The notes beneath the pieces are model-generated. The model was not told where the DNA came from. It searched no databases and saw only the letters and a list, made by a program, of their open reading frames with translations. Below are positions 48,749 through 60,899 of a DNA stretch of 64,000 bases, piece after piece. A program made the position numbers and the translations under genes. Origin of the DNA: Argentina anserina (taxonomy: Eukaryota > Streptophyta > Magnoliopsida > Rosales > Rosaceae); NCBI RefSeq assembly GCF_933775445.1, contig NC_065877.1, forward strand, positions 7,688,001 to 7,752,000. Reading direction: 5' to 3'. The number at the start of each line of letters is the position of its first letter. The stretch's first letter is position 1.

Positions 48749-51049
48749 CTAACTTCTGATCCAATAAGATTTTCTGGGCCTTTGGCTATTCAAAATACCA
48801 CCAAGAGTGGCCAATCCATCTTTAAATTTTCGGATTTTGAGGAAACCCCTTATCATCGACGCTTCACTGTCTGAAACTCTTGCTTTCTCCATGATCATAT
48901 CTACAAGCTTGATCAGGGTATCCTCCATGGATAAAGCGTATAGTCCCTCAGCCAGCATAGAAAATGATGAGAATTCTGGTAAGTATCCTTTTTCCATCAT
49001 CTCGATTGCAAAATCAACTGCTTCTCCAATTGGTCCTCCACCATTACAGAGCCCACGAAAGACAATCTTAAATGTCACAGCATCCGGAGGATCACCCTTC
49101 TCCATCATTTCTCGAACAAGCCTCATAGCTTCTGTTGTTCTCTTTCGTTTAAAGAGTGCTTGTATTACAGGGTTATAAGCATGGGGAGTTGGAACCAACC
49201 CTTTCATTTGCAAACTCCTTAGGAGTCTACTCGCAACCTCAGTTCTTCCTGCCTTACATAAACCCTGAATTAGGGTACCATAAGTGACAATATCCGGTTC
49301 ACACCCATTTGAACTCATGTTTTGAACAATATCGGCTGCCTTCTTTATATCCCCCGACCTACAGAAATAGGTGAGTAATGAGTTGTAGGTATACTTGTCA
49401 GGCTTCAAACCTTCCATTATCATCTGGTCCATCAGTTGAGAAGCTTCCTCCACCCTCCTACTCTGGCAAAGGCCATCAATAAGGGTATTGTAGGTCACTG
49501 AATTTCTTGAGATTCCCTGTAGTTCCATCTGATCAAAAATCTCTTCTGCATCTTCAATCCTCTTGTTTTTGCAGAATCCATCAATCAGAGTATTGTATAC
49601 TACAGCATTTCTCGCGCAGCCACTTGACTCCATATCTTTCAGCAAGCTCAAAGCCTCCTCCAGCTTCCCTCTAGAACAGTAGCTGTCTATCAGCAAACTG
49701 TAAGTAAACTCATCAGGCTGACACCCTTTCATCTTCATCTCCTCAAACAGCTCCATAGCAACTTTATGATTACTGTTCAAGCAGAGACCTTGAATCAACG
49801 AATTGACAGTACAAACATCAGGTATAATTCCCTTGCCGGTAAGTACACGAGCAAGCTTAGTTGCCTCCTCAACCCGATTCTCCTTGCACAAAGTGCTAAT
49901 GAGCGTATTATAGGTGACGGTATTTGGGGAACAGTCCCTCGAAACCATCTGATCGAGAATGTCCACGGCCTCCTCAATCTCCCCCAACTTACACAACCCC
50001 GAAACCAAAGAGTTATACGTATAGATATCCAACTCAAACCCCTCTTGCAACATGACATCCATAATCTCCAAAGCATGCTTAACATGCCCGACTCTACACA
50101 AACCCTTCACCAACGTATTAAAAGTATACTGATCTGGAGAAAACCCCTCCTCCACCATCTTCTCAATAAAACTAAACGCCTCATCAACCCTACCCTCCTT
50201 GCAAAACCCATTAACCAAAACATTAACAGTCACATTACTACACTCGCAACCATACTCCACCATCTGCTCCCTTATCCTCAATGCACCTTTCATCTCGCCC
50301 TCCTCGATGTACCCCTGCATTATGGTAGTAAAAGTCTTCTCATCAGGCTTCAAACCATAGCTCCCCATCTCCTCCATCAACAAAAGCGCCGGCCTAATCT
50401 GATGAGCTTTACACAATGCCTTAATCAAAATATTAAACGTCGAAACATCAGGCTTAATCCCCCTGCTATTCATGCTCGAATTCGCAGTTTCGATCAGTTT
50501 AAGCTTATTGCCATCAACCAAAACATTCATCAAGTAATTAAAGAAATGTGTATCGGGTTCCACCCCGAACTCACTCTCCATCACATCAACAACGCCCAAA
50601 ATCTCATCATACAAATCAAACACAGCGTAGCTCTCAATCAGAATCAAGAAGCTACCTCTAGTTAGGCACTGGTTTCGCTTCATTTCGTCCAAGATGTCCT
50701 TCATAGTCTCGAAAGACCCGGATTTGGCGAGCTTGCCGAGGACTTCCTCGTAGACGGCGGAGGTGGGGGAGAAACTGGGCTGCTTGGAGGCCCAATCGAA
50801 GAGGCGGAGGGCGGACGACTCGTCGTTTTGGCGGCGGAGGGAGTCGAGGAGATGCTGAGGAGTGAAGTCCGGGGGGAGGGGGTGGGTGGTGGCGGAGTAG
50901 GAGAGGGAGGAGTGGACGACGAGTCGTTTATGGTGGGGGAAGAAGAGAGAGGTGAGGGATTTGTGAGAGGGAGAGAGAGGGGGAGGGGTTGGGTTGAGGG
51001 TGGGGGAGAGAGAGAAGGAAGAGCATTGGGTGCAGAAAGAGAAGGCCAT
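48749..51049 (-). CDS. MEE40: Pentatricopeptide repeat protein, MEE40-type (766 aa)
   Basis: Intron-less P-class PPR protein. PPR proteins bind organelle RNA, one base per repeat, and govern its processing or translation. Residues 1-60 are Ser/Thr/Pro-rich with few acids, fitting a plastid or mitochondrial transit peptide. From about residue 95 the 35-residue repeats run nearly to residue 720, about 16 to 18 units; most carry the NTLI.GLCK pattern (for example TYNTLISTLCKENRVEEA). No PLS, E or DYW editing domain follows the repeats. Comparison with remembered Arabidopsis At3g53700 (MEE40) shows near-colinear blocks such as DEKTFTTIMQGYIEEGEMKG, NSVTYNTLIDGLCQSRRVEE and FRGLCNGGGPI, so it is very likely the ortholog. 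MEE40 is reported to be needed for embryo development. Confidence 0.92.
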   Translation of the reverse strand: MAFSFCTQCSSFSLSPTLNPTPPPLSPSHKSLTSLFFPHHKRLVVHSSLSYSATTHPLPPDFTPQHLLDSLRRQNDESSALRLFDWASKQPSFSPTSAVYEEVLGKLAKSGSFETMKDILDEMKRNQCLTRGSFLILIESYAVFDLYDEILGVVDVMESEFGVEPDTHFFNYLMNVLVDGNKLKLIETANSSMNSRGIKPDVSTFNILIKALCKAHQIRPALLLMEEMGSYGLKPDEKTFTTIMQGYIEEGEMKGALRIREQMVEYGCECSNVTVNVLVNGFCKEGRVDEAFSFIEKMVEEGFSPDQYTFNTLVKGLCRVGHVKHALEIMDVMLQEGFELDIYTYNSLVSGLCKLGEIEEAVDILDQMVSRDCSPNTVTYNTLISTLCKENRVEEATKLARVLTGKGIIPDVCTVNSLIQGLCLNSNHKVAMELFEEMKMKGCQPDEFTYSLLIDSYCSRGKLEEALSLLKDMESSGCARNAVVYNTLIDGFCKNKRIEDAEEIFDQMELQGISRNSVTYNTLIDGLCQSRRVEEASQLMDQMIMEGLKPDKYTYNSLLTYFCRSGDIKKAADIVQNMSSNGCEPDIVTYGTLIQGLCKAGRTEVASRLLRSLQMKGLVPTPHAYNPVIQALFKRKRTTEAMRLVREMMEKGDPPDAVTFKIVFRGLCNGGGPIGEAVDFAIEMMEKGYLPEFSSFSMLAEGLYALSMEDTLIKLVDMIMEKARVSDSEASMIRGFLKIRKFKDGLATLGGILNSQRPRKSYWIRS

Positions 51050-51725
51050 TAAAGAAAAGACCGAGCGGAGTGGTGGTAGTGGTTTGGGTTAAGACATGAG
51101 AGGTGAGGAGGTTTTGGAAGTTGAGATGATATGAGTGTTTGAATTTTGTTTCTGCTGAAAATAGTGAGGTGAAGTGGTGTGTGAAGTGCAGAAGAAGAAG
51201 AGGGTGGACAAGGATAATTGTGACAGGATTTTTAGGGGTGACTTTGAAAACGGCGTCGTTCTGATGACGCAATTTCTACATTTTATTATTCAGCATTATA
51301 AAATTCCCATTGATGGGTAAATACAATTTATCAAGGGGACAAAAAAACTACATTACTTGCTCAAACTAAGCAGTATATACTTACATATACATGCGAGATG
51401 AGGAAGTGGAAGCAATGTCTTCATTTTCTTCAACTAAAGTAGCACTGAATAGCTGAAATTGAAAATATGTATAATTGTAATTCAATAGTTGAAAAAAGAA
51501 ACAAAGAACAAGACATGCATCTCATCCGGTGTCCAAGTATTCCCACTAGTCACCTAGTGTAATTGCTTAGTGAAAACATGCGGGGTTGCAAGTGAGGTGT
51601 ACGACTGTACGGGGCTCTCTAGGTTGTACAGGGCTCTCTTGGTAATGGAAGGTTTCTGCTTCGATCTCTGGTTCAAGGATGGCCGAGTTGGATATTTTGT
51701 TAAGCCTGAACTTTCTTGGGTACAC
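51050..51725. other. PPR upstream region
   Basis: Promoter of the PPR gene. AAACGGCGTCGTT at about 51248-51260 is a motif often seen near plant housekeeping start sites. No TATA box is evident. Confidence 0.4.
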
Positions 51726-52584
51726 TAAGAGCATCTGCACCGGCGAGCAAGAGGAAGAGAGTTGCTTGAGCAGGAAGTGGGACCGCCAGGGTTTGCTCGA
51801 GCAAATCCAGTTTGGAGCTCGCACCGGTAGCAATGATGCTCGCCCAATCAACCTTCCGGTTTTGCTCCATCTTCCGCTCGAGCAAATTTTGCTCGATCTG
51901 TCGCTCGACCAAATGGCGGAGCCCACAACGTTCCAATTCTATTTTTCTGTCAGAAACTCCTCCAATCCTCTTCAAACGGTCACATATTGATCGCCGGGGA
52001 GGTGAAGGACGCCGATCAGACTTCAATTTATTGAATTCGGTTGGAATTGAACCAGAAATTAAGAAGAAAGATTGGGTTTACCTAGTGAAAGTTGACGAGA
52101 TCGCCGGAGTCTCAAATCGTGGCCAGGATCCTCCAAAGCTCTAAGTCTGTATCTTCTCCGATTTGGGTGAGAAAGGGCTTGTACGAATAATCAATCACCA
52201 TGATCTGATAGAGGGAGGGGAGGCGAACAAGATAGAGTGGTTGCATGTGTGAATCATGGCCGGATGGCGGCGGCACGGCCTGAGGAAGGTGTGACTGTTT
52301 TCTGGGTTTGTTGGGAGAGTGGAGACGCGAGCAGAAGAAGGTAAGAAGAAAGAAGAAAAGGAGATGGGTCTTGGGCCGGACTCGGGGCTTGGGCCGGACT
52401 CGGGTCTTGGGCCGGACTCAAGTCTTAGACTCTAAATAAAGACAAAATTGAATTGCTCAAGCAAATTGTTAATGGGTGTGTGTAAAAATCGATTTTGCTC
52501 GAGCAAATATGAAATTGATTTGCTTAGAGCAAAATTTGCTTCTGGTCCTTGAGCAAATCCAATTTATGGGTGTGGATGCTCTAA
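51726..52584. mobile_element. PIF/Harbinger-like MITE, 853 bp
   Basis: Element 51729-52581 starts GAGCATCTGCACC and ends GGTGTGGATGCTC, flanked by TAA on both sides (51726-51728, 52582-52584). The 3-bp TAA duplication fits PIF/Harbinger. Palindromic words TTGCTCGAGCAAA recur near both ends. No transposase. Confidence 0.75.
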
Positions 52585-53383
52585 TAGCCTGAATAAATCA
52601 CCAATCCAAGTATCCTGATTTTTGGGTGATGCACTAGATTGGAAGGTGTAAATTTGAACATTGGACCAATTCTGCAGATTAAGTTGGGAACTCATGGGAA
52701 GAAATACAGACGCAAAATTTTCCCAAACAAATGTGGAATTTAAGAATTCCACATCATCAATTAGTTAGCTCCAGACTGAAGGAAAATGGCAATAACACGG
52801 AAATGGAACACGAAAATATCATATTGGATCCAAAGAGAATGGGAAATAACAAAAGGAAAATTTGATAAAAGGAGATGCGTGTTCTCTAAAAGGCTTTAAA
52901 TTCCTACCAAAGAGCAACACCAATATCAATTCTATAGGGAATGCCACCACGAGTTCTCTACAAGAAAGATCAACATCCAATAAAAGTAAGATCGTATGAA
53001 ACAAGCCAAATATATCGGCAAACAGGGAGGGTCATAAAAGCATGATCCTTTATAATGATCCAAGGTAAAATGACAAGGGTCATATACAACACATAACATG
53101 AGGTAAGGTGTCGTCCTAAACCCCCACAACCAACTACATATTAGTTTTTGTTGACATAGAACTACCAAAGCAGCCACTCAAACATATAGGTTCTATAACA
53201 TAACATATCATAAGATATACGACAAACCAGGGACACTTGTTCAAAACGAATAAGAAACAACGACATAACTTGGAAACTGATGTCATCATTAGCCAAGTCG
53301 CCATTCCACAATGTATAAACATTCCACTCAAGTAACATAGGCTGAAAGGAAGAAATCCCAACCAGATATCCTATGTTATATAT
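52585..53383. other. 3' flank of the actin-depolymerizing factor gene
   Basis: The proximal part (about 53150-53383) is the likely 3' UTR. No other gene is recognised. Confidence 0.45.
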
Positions 53384-54859
53384 TTAGCTGGCACGGCTCT
53401 TGATGACATCAAGGTGAATCTCAGATGGATCAGTTGCCTGCAACTCGATCTGAATTCCATCAAGCTCTCTCTTGAATCTGTCCTTTGAGCTCGCGTAGAT
53501 CATCTTGTTCCTCACCCTTGATGTATCGGGAGACCTTCATGAAAAAGCAAATGCCTTAATTAAATGAAACAAAAGAAGTAATAAATACAGCCGAAAGTGA
53601 TTTACAAGTTAAGAAATGAGATCTACCATGCGATGAAGAATATCCGGCTTTTTGGGACACCCTCTGGTGTAAGAAAATCAAAATCAAAAATTGCATAACG
53701 GCATTCATCAGAAGGAAGGCTATCTGTGAAAGCTTCATAGGTTTGTGCAGGATCACCAGTTGCTTCCACAATGACTTGCTTTTGTTTCTCCTCAATCTTG
53801 AACACTATTGATCGGTAGGCCCTTTTTGTCTTGAGCTCCAGAAACTTCAACTTGCACTCATCGTGCACAGCCATACCAGATGCTGCATTGGCCTGTGAAT
53901 TGCAAGAAAGTAACATTGTAAGTCCCACTTGTACAGCAGAACCATATTTAAATAAAAAAACCACTGGACAATTAAAAAAACACAAGACAAGTAAAGAATA
54001 TTTCAATAATAATCAACATATGAGAGAGAGATTAATTAAACCCGGTCCATGTCCAATTTGCATTACATGTAGGTAAAATTTATATCTGTAGATTTTAATT
54101 GGAGAAGATTTTATGCCACAAAATGAAAATTAAAGCTTTCGCCTGTGTTCCTTACAATGCCCTACCCTAAAACGCACTAAAGAAACAATGAATATACCAC
54201 ATCCATATTTGTAGCAACCCCCTCTAACTATATATTACATATACACGCATCAAAATATAACAAGAGAACAAATTAGTGATCTGTGTTATTCATTTTTGAT
54301 CAGACTTATTCCGTAACCAAAACCCATGGACTAAAACTACATGCATATGCATCCATCATCTAAAATAACAGATCGACGCATAACCTATCTCACTGCCAAG
54401 TAAAACCTGGACAATAAAAGCTACCACGAACCATATCAACACCTCTGCTATACACACCAGATCCACAATATAGCCAAACCAGCATAGTATTATAACCTTT
54501 GCTCCTAAAACTACCACATACAGTATACAAAACGATAGTCCAGCACGAATCAAGATCAAAACGTTCATCATCAAAAACAATACCACAGTCATAACAGATC
54601 TGGAAGCTAAAGACTCATATACAAACAGTAACCGAGCTATCCATTCCATCCAACTCAGTTCTAACCACCAGATCGACCACAGATCGACCTACACCGTCCA
54701 AAACTCGAATCCGATCATCCATTTCCAACCTTAGTCATCTCAATCGGAGCACAAAGTTCGAAATCGGAGAGCTATTAGTCTCAGCTTTTCTCAGCAGCTA
54801 AAATAGATTAAGAGTCATAAAAAGAAAAACCGATCGGAGAAAAATAGTAGACTCACCAT
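53384..54859 (-). CDS. Actin-depolymerizing factor (ADF/cofilin), 139 aa
   Basis: Binds actin monomers and filaments, severs filaments and speeds their turnover in the cytoplasm. Three coding exons: 54857-54859 (ATG alone), 53627-53892 and 53384-53534. A first exon holding only the ATG followed by a ~960-bp intron is the classic plant ADF layout. The 139-aa product starts [15 protein letters not shown] and keeps the Ser6 region for regulatory phosphorylation, the helix [27 protein letters not shown], the actin-binding stretch [20 protein letters not shown] and [19 protein letters not shown]. Length is exactly that of the family. It has its own TATA box. The specific subclass number cannot be fixed from sequence alone. 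Confidence 0.96.
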
Positions 54860-54970
54860 TTTCGGGGTTCAGCCGAGGAGCGACGGAGTAGGAGGTGGAG
54901 AGGATATAGGGGTTTCTGTTCTCCGATGACGACGACTTGCAGAAATGGAAAAATGTAAAAGAAGGGGGCT

Positions 54971-54979
54971 TTATATATG
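54971..54979 (-). promoter_or_regulatory. TATA box of the actin-depolymerizing factor gene
   Basis: TATATAAAG on the minus strand, about 112 bp before the ATG, leaving a leader of roughly 80 bases. Confidence 0.75.
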
Positions 54980-57883
54980 AGGGCTCGGTGAACGCCAGAG
55001 GGAGTAATAACGTGGAGGAGGTCGTATGACAGATGAGCGTGTAATAGATGATTGAGCCAATGGCGTGCAGCCACGTCTTGTGCGGCAACCTGTCCCGTGA
55101 AAGGCTAGAGCCAGCTGATTGACTCCGATTGCTCATCACGGCTTGAGCCGCTGCACACCACACATATTTTTGATATTTTTTTTCTAGAGAATAACATTTT
55201 GATAAGCATTGTCCGAATATCGAAAAAAAAAATAGAACATAAATAGTCTGGTAATAATGACTGAACTGCTCAAGCATGTGAGATATCATCATCTTTACAT
55301 ATTGAAGAGTGATTTGGTTGATTGATTTTGAAATATATATAGTGGAACTGGTTTTTCCAGAGCTCCTCCTTTTATTGTGTAGTCTCGTGGCATGTTAGTC
55401 TCGTCTAGTTCCAATGAATGTAATTACAACAAAATTATCACAACTAGTGTTTCTCTTTTCCATTTGATAAAATGGTTATATAGATTTAAACGTCAAATTA
55501 ATGGGAACATTTTAGAGCTCATGAGTCTGGTTATATGAGAATATCATATAATAACTCAAAGTGGTGTGTAAGAAAACATCACATTTTTTTAGCATCGTGA
55601 ATTATTATCTTAATGAAGTAAGTCGCTAAAGTCTTTACTCATTCTTTAGAACTTTAACTTTTGATTTAGATATAGTAAATATTTACTTGTTAAGTCATAA
55701 TTAAAATTTTGTGGTTCATTAAAAACTTTAAGCTTAAGGGATACAATCATTCGCAAGCACGTCTAGAATGAGTCTAGAGATCTTGTTGTGTCCAGATGCT
55801 ACCAGAAGCGGCCTCATAACCTATTAACCTATAGCCGCAAAATTAGGATTTGTGGATCATAATATTAAGTGATATTTATGCTACTACTTTGAGATTTTAC
55901 AATAATCTCGCTATCAACATGACATTAAGGTAGCAACACATTACATGGTTGTTTTAAGACAATCCACAAGAGACTGTATTGTGAGACTATATTGTATACA
56001 TTCAATAACTAAAAGAAAATTAGTTGAGAAATTAGGTTATCATATCTCCTAAAAATGTGTACAAATTATTTGATTTTGTGGTCTTACTTGCTTTTGGAAT
56101 TCGAATATATATAAAATGTATAATATGATAACCTGTGTGATTGTAAAGTCTTCTTTTGTTGGAAATGTCAGTATTGTACAATAATTTGGATAGAGAGGGT
56201 TTGGCTGAGCTGGTAGTAAGCTCAGTAAACAAGTTGCTTGGATATTTTGGTCGTTGATGCACTGTAATTGTTTGATTCAGGCATTATTTCCCTGATATTT
56301 TTGAACAATTTGCCAACTCTAATATCGAAGAAATAAAATTAGCATGGAAAAGAAAGGGCGTGTGGTCCAATGAGATTCTTTTAAGCGTCGATACAACGCA
56401 ACCACTTTTAAGATGTAACTTTGAATTATTAATCGGCTATGTACTAACATTCTACCTTTTAAGAAATAAATTTGAAAGAAAAAGAAAAAAAGGGGGAAAT
56501 TATGGACCTGCACATAATCACATTCTTCCACATGATCCACTCGTTCTCTAGGTCCTTTTCCTGAGGCGCACAAGTGTTCTCCATTATTCCATTCTATTGC
56601 CAAGTCTGGATCTCCTATTTTTCTCTTATTTTGGTTGTCCTATTTATACGAACCTTAATCAAGTACCAACTACTCGTACTATACAAATCCTTATGATCAT
56701 TAATTGGGGTACAAAATGTTGGTTCTCTGATTCACTGATTTACTCTAGAGTAAATTAGTTGGGCTTTATTTTGTGAACGTTGTTGACTTGTTATATATAT
56801 GATCGGAAATGTCATTGTTCATGAACATTTTGTAAAGCATATGCATGTTTTGCCGACCATAAATCTTGAGGACCCTCAAGTATGAATGGATATAGACTAA
56901 TGTAGCTGTTCGTAATCATTATGACGTGTGGATAGGTGGTGTGGCAAGGGCTAGGAGAAGCTTGTCACAAATCTATTAGTGCCACTTATATACTTGCCAT
57001 CAATATGCAATTGTTGTAGCATGTACGTACATTTTTATAATCGAGTCTTGAGTGTGATTTGTATTTGAAGAAGATATCAATCTCATTAATACGTAGTACA
57101 TTGTTTGGCTAAGGAGGGAGGGGTTATCATGGAGACCACGGTTTCTTAGCTCGTTGATTTCTCTTATTGTGACCACAATAGGTATTTAATTATGAAGGAG
57201 TTGAGTGTACTTCTAAAGTGTAGCAATCATGCTAATTTGAACCAAATAGTGCTCCACGCTTAGTTGTTGACTCAATCGGTATTGATAATTTCGTATGCCG
57301 TTCAATTCGTATTTGTTTTCATCGCTCAACGAATTAAACATCAGATCGTGATGAGTTATACGTGAAAACAACTCAGCCTGCTTGCTAACTCGTGTCAATC
57401 GATCCTTCCATTTTCAATGAGACTGTTAACCAACTCTTTGGTGATCGACCATCGGGCAATGCCACATTTGTTTGTCAATTATTTGATTCTTAGCAATGGA
57501 TCAAATTCATTTCCAAAAACAAAATATAGCAATGGATCAAATAATTCGAAAAACAAACAGTTCGATCTTTTAACATTACAACTGTTGGGGTGAGAAGATG
57601 ATCAATAAAGGATTGAAAGGACTCAAAATAGTGAGTCCAAGAAAACACCAAAGCTTTAATGAAGACTCAGATTGTCCAAGATGCTCCAAGAAACTGGAAA
57701 AGCTGGTTTATGTATTTAAGGAAAAGCATGAAGTGAAGAACCCAAGTACGATCTTATTGTGTACGTGTTTCTGAAATGGACCACATATTACTCCATGCTT
57801 ATCCAACATTATGGGGCCATTCCTCTGCTGGGTCAGGTCGACCAATGCCCAACGGTCGACACAAGGAAGGAGATATTAACATG
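54980..57883. other. Intergenic region, nothing recognised
   Basis: Promoter side of the actin-depolymerizing factor gene, then AT-rich sequence with chance frames only. Confidence 0.55.
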
Positions 57884-58017
57884 CACGTACCTTGAGAAAT
57901 TTTATATACACCTGTTAAACTCTTAATACACACCATTTACTAATATAAGTTAAGAAAAAAGACAATAAAAATGTGTATTAAGATATTAATTGAGTGTATA
58001 TACAATTTCTCACGTAC
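57884..58017. mobile_element. Small MITE, ~120 bp
   Basis: Inverted arms of about 50 bp: TGAGAAATTTTATATACAC at the left versus, inverted, TGAGAAATTGTATATACAC at the right, and CTTAATACACA in both. The direct repeat CACGTAC flanks it (57884-57890 and 58011-58017). The repeat is nearly palindromic, so the true TSD length is uncertain. Confidence 0.7.
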
Positions 58018-59619
58018 TATTTATTAAATAAAACACATACACACGTATTACACTCCTATAGTAATTATTTATGCAGTAAAAATTAGTAACCAATTAACAA
58101 TCAAAACTCATCACACATGAGAAAATTAGTAGGATATCTTTTTTTTGTTAGTAAAATAGTGGCCGAGTGAGCTACCACTTTGGAGTTGTTGAGCAATATA
58201 GGTATGAGTGACCCCTCTCCAATGAGAGTTTTTCATAAGCTAAGGTTCGAACGATAGATATTATATTACCAGGAGTATCAATTCAACGTCTGCCCTACTT
58301 ATAGCTTAGCATGCTTCCATTAGATTGACTCTATTAAGTGCAAGATATATTCGTTTGTTTCAAGTAATATATATTTCAAGCAAAATAATGAGGTGCTTGT
58401 TAACGATCTTCAAATTATGTTATTGCTTTGTTTAGATTTATTCGTTAATATTTCATTAAAGTCTTTTAACATACACATAAGTTAACAGCCGAAAACATCA
58501 TAATGCACACTCAAGGCTATAAATTTTGTGAATATCATTGCATCAAAATTGTGATTAGAAAAAAAAAAGTTCTGAGTTCCAAATAAAAGAATGAAACAGA
58601 TTTCTAGAAACTAGCACTAATAATTAGGTATTCCAAACCCATCTGCCCATCATCTACCACTACAGAGTCAACCATCACCAATGTAAAAGTCACTACCATG
58701 TTCCCAACCCAAATTATAATCCAAAACAGTCGATCACACTGATATCTCAGTCGTAAATTACACCACAACAACTCTCCTTACATTTGCAGCAAAGCCTGCA
58801 ACTCTCCTTGCATATGCTCATTCCCCAATTCAACCCTCCCCACTCTTTTTAGAGCCCTCACCAGTTAAATTTCTCCTCCTAAATCCCAATTTCCAAATAT
58901 ACAAAGTAGAAGCTTATAGAATATTATCCCTTTTTATAAGAATCAATGTTGTTGGACACGTATATATTGAATTATTACAAAGTTAGATATACAATACAAT
59001 ACAATGTAGTTCACGCAGTTTAATATAGTTGAAATCTTGTCACAATAAATAAAAACATTAGCAATACACATATAAGACAGTTTTTCGACTTCGTTAGAAA
59101 AAGAGACCGGTGAAATTAACCATATATTTTTCAACTTTGGATATAACAATTGATTTTGCAATAAATAAGAAAAAAGGTAAAGTGAAAAATCAATCTACCA
59201 TCAAAGCTGAATCAGAAGAAAGTATTTTCTAGGAGTAAATCGAGCATCTCTAATCTATATTTTGACATACGATCGCCATACGCGACATTGGATCCAACCA
59301 AGCCATAATGCCATATTGTAAGCAATAATTTATGGCATACATTGGATCCCAGAGTATCCTTTTAATCAAAAACAAAGCATTAACTCAGATGAATATGAAT
59401 TATATACGCAGGAACAAGAACCACAAGAACACGTAAATTAAGATCAAAGAAAATATCTTCCCATCAACGATTTTGTTTCCTCAATTTTCCGGATCATGAA
59501 AAAATGCTCAATATCTGAGACATCCACATTTTCCATGGCAAACACATAACCAACACCGATTGACATAAAACGAAAACACATAAGATTTTTCCATGACCAA
59601 ATTACAGTATTTGGTTCTC
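58018..59619. other. Intergenic region, nothing recognised
   Basis: AT-rich. The right end should contain the 3' UTR of the small gene that follows. Confidence 0.55.
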
Positions 59620-59871
59620 CTAGTTATTGGCTGCGTCTATCGCTGTTGACTTGCTCTCCTTGGCATTCTCGGACCCTGTTTTCGCTGCCTCCAAGGACGG
59701 CGGAAGAGGAGGGGAGATCAGATGGGATGGCGGAGCCTGGTTGGTTGGTGCACCTTCTGCAGCAGCGGCCACCTTGTCTCCAGCCACGACATCTTCGGAT
59801 AAGAGGAAGTCCGGGGCCATGAACATGCTCTGGGATGGCCTTCTCTGGTGGCGATTTGGCCTCTGAGACAT
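59620..59871 (-). CDS. Small plant-specific protein, 83 aa, unknown function
   Basis: Single-exon frame of 83 residues beginning MSQRPNRHQRRPSQSMF. The basic, Arg/Gln/Pro-rich N-terminus is followed by an Ala/Pro-rich low-complexity C-terminal half. No membrane segment or known domain is seen. Support for a real gene: a clean TATA box about 120 bp upstream, GC-rich codons in an AT-rich neighbourhood, and an N-terminal pattern I recall from unnamed plant proteins. The protein is likely disordered. Function unknown. Confidence 0.65.
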   Translation of the reverse strand: MSQRPNRHQRRPSQSMFMAPDFLLSEDVVAGDKVAAAAEGAPTNQAPPSHLISPPLPPSLEAAKTGSENAKESKSTAIDAANN

Positions 59872-59989
59872 GATTGTTCGGGATAAGAAGCAGAAGGTAA
59901 CGGAGGAGGAGGAGAGTATTAGTATATAGTGATAGTGGTGTTGTCTGAGCTAGTTAGGTATAAGAAGAGAGCACAAGGTGTTGACTGGT

Positions 59990-59996
59990 TTATATA
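59990..59996 (-). promoter_or_regulatory. TATA box of the 83-aa gene
   Basis: TATATAA in CTATATAAACC on the minus strand, leaving a leader of about 90 bases. Confidence 0.7.
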
Positions 59997-60899
59997 GTGA
60001 GGGAATGGGTTAAAAGCTGTTAGGTTGGGTTAAATGGGAAGGTTATCCAACTCTTGCAATCACATCATTACCCCCCTCGTCCCAATGAGGAGGTTGGTAG
60101 AAATGGAATATCACTAAATTGATTCTTATCTTGGAGGGTTGTAATTGTCTTTGCATCAATTCAGGTTAATTCTTTAAGTGAACATCACGTAAAAAGATAG
60201 TAACGTTGCGAGATGACTTGTGTAAAAATAATTACATTGCATGTAGTGTTATTAGTCGAGTACAAGGTTGATAATCGTAAGTAAATTCTCTGATTCTCTA
60301 ATTTAGAAATTGTATCTATTTTTTATTTTAACAGATCTATTTTTATTACGTACTTATATGACTACTCAGTGTTCGCTTACAAATGAATGAAAAATGTGTA
60401 ATGATATTTGTAAAGACTAAGGAGTACTAGGTTCCTTGTGATCTCAATCATCTCATTGTGTGGAAAAGCATTGGTGGCTGCAAAAACTTTCCTTCAAAAC
60501 CGAACATCTCGTCTCATATAAACAATATGAGAAAGATTTTTTTTAATCTTTTAATGTAGGAGTGGTCTTTTAATGTAATGTTTGTATTATCCCTTTGAAA
60601 GAAAAATGTTTGTATTAATTGTGAAATAAAGTTATAAAAAGAGAGAAAATTAATAATATTTTGAGATTAAAATCTGTAATTTGTCTAATATAAACATATT
60701 TGGTAAGAATTCATGTGATTTGATTTGATGGAACAATAATAATGAGGGTATGAGGCGTGGGTGGGTGCGCGCATAGTACTTGGAACCTTCGGTACGAGTT
60801 TCAGATCCACATGAATCTTGTGGATAGACTTTACCTTTTACTTTTGTTTATTTATTTTTTTGTTTTCTGTAGCTAGTTAGTTCGATGAACCTATTGACT
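59997..60899. other. Intergenic region, nothing recognised
   Basis: Promoter side of the 83-aa gene followed by AT-rich sequence without recognisable genes. Confidence 0.55.

Noticed and set aside
49766..50665. Plus-strand frame of 299 codons
   Set aside because: It is the antisense shadow of the PPR repeats, opened by their regular codon pattern.
51567..52144. Several overlapping ~100-codon frames on both strands
   Set aside because: They straddle the boundary of the PIF-like MITE and have no family pattern.
54798..55292. Minus-strand 164-codon frame upstream of the actin-depolymerizing factor
   Set aside because: It overlaps the TATA box and leader of that gene and has no recognisable domain.
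58150..58290. GGTTCGAAC motif resembling a tRNA T-arm
   Set aside because: No acceptor stem or anticodon arm can be formed around it.
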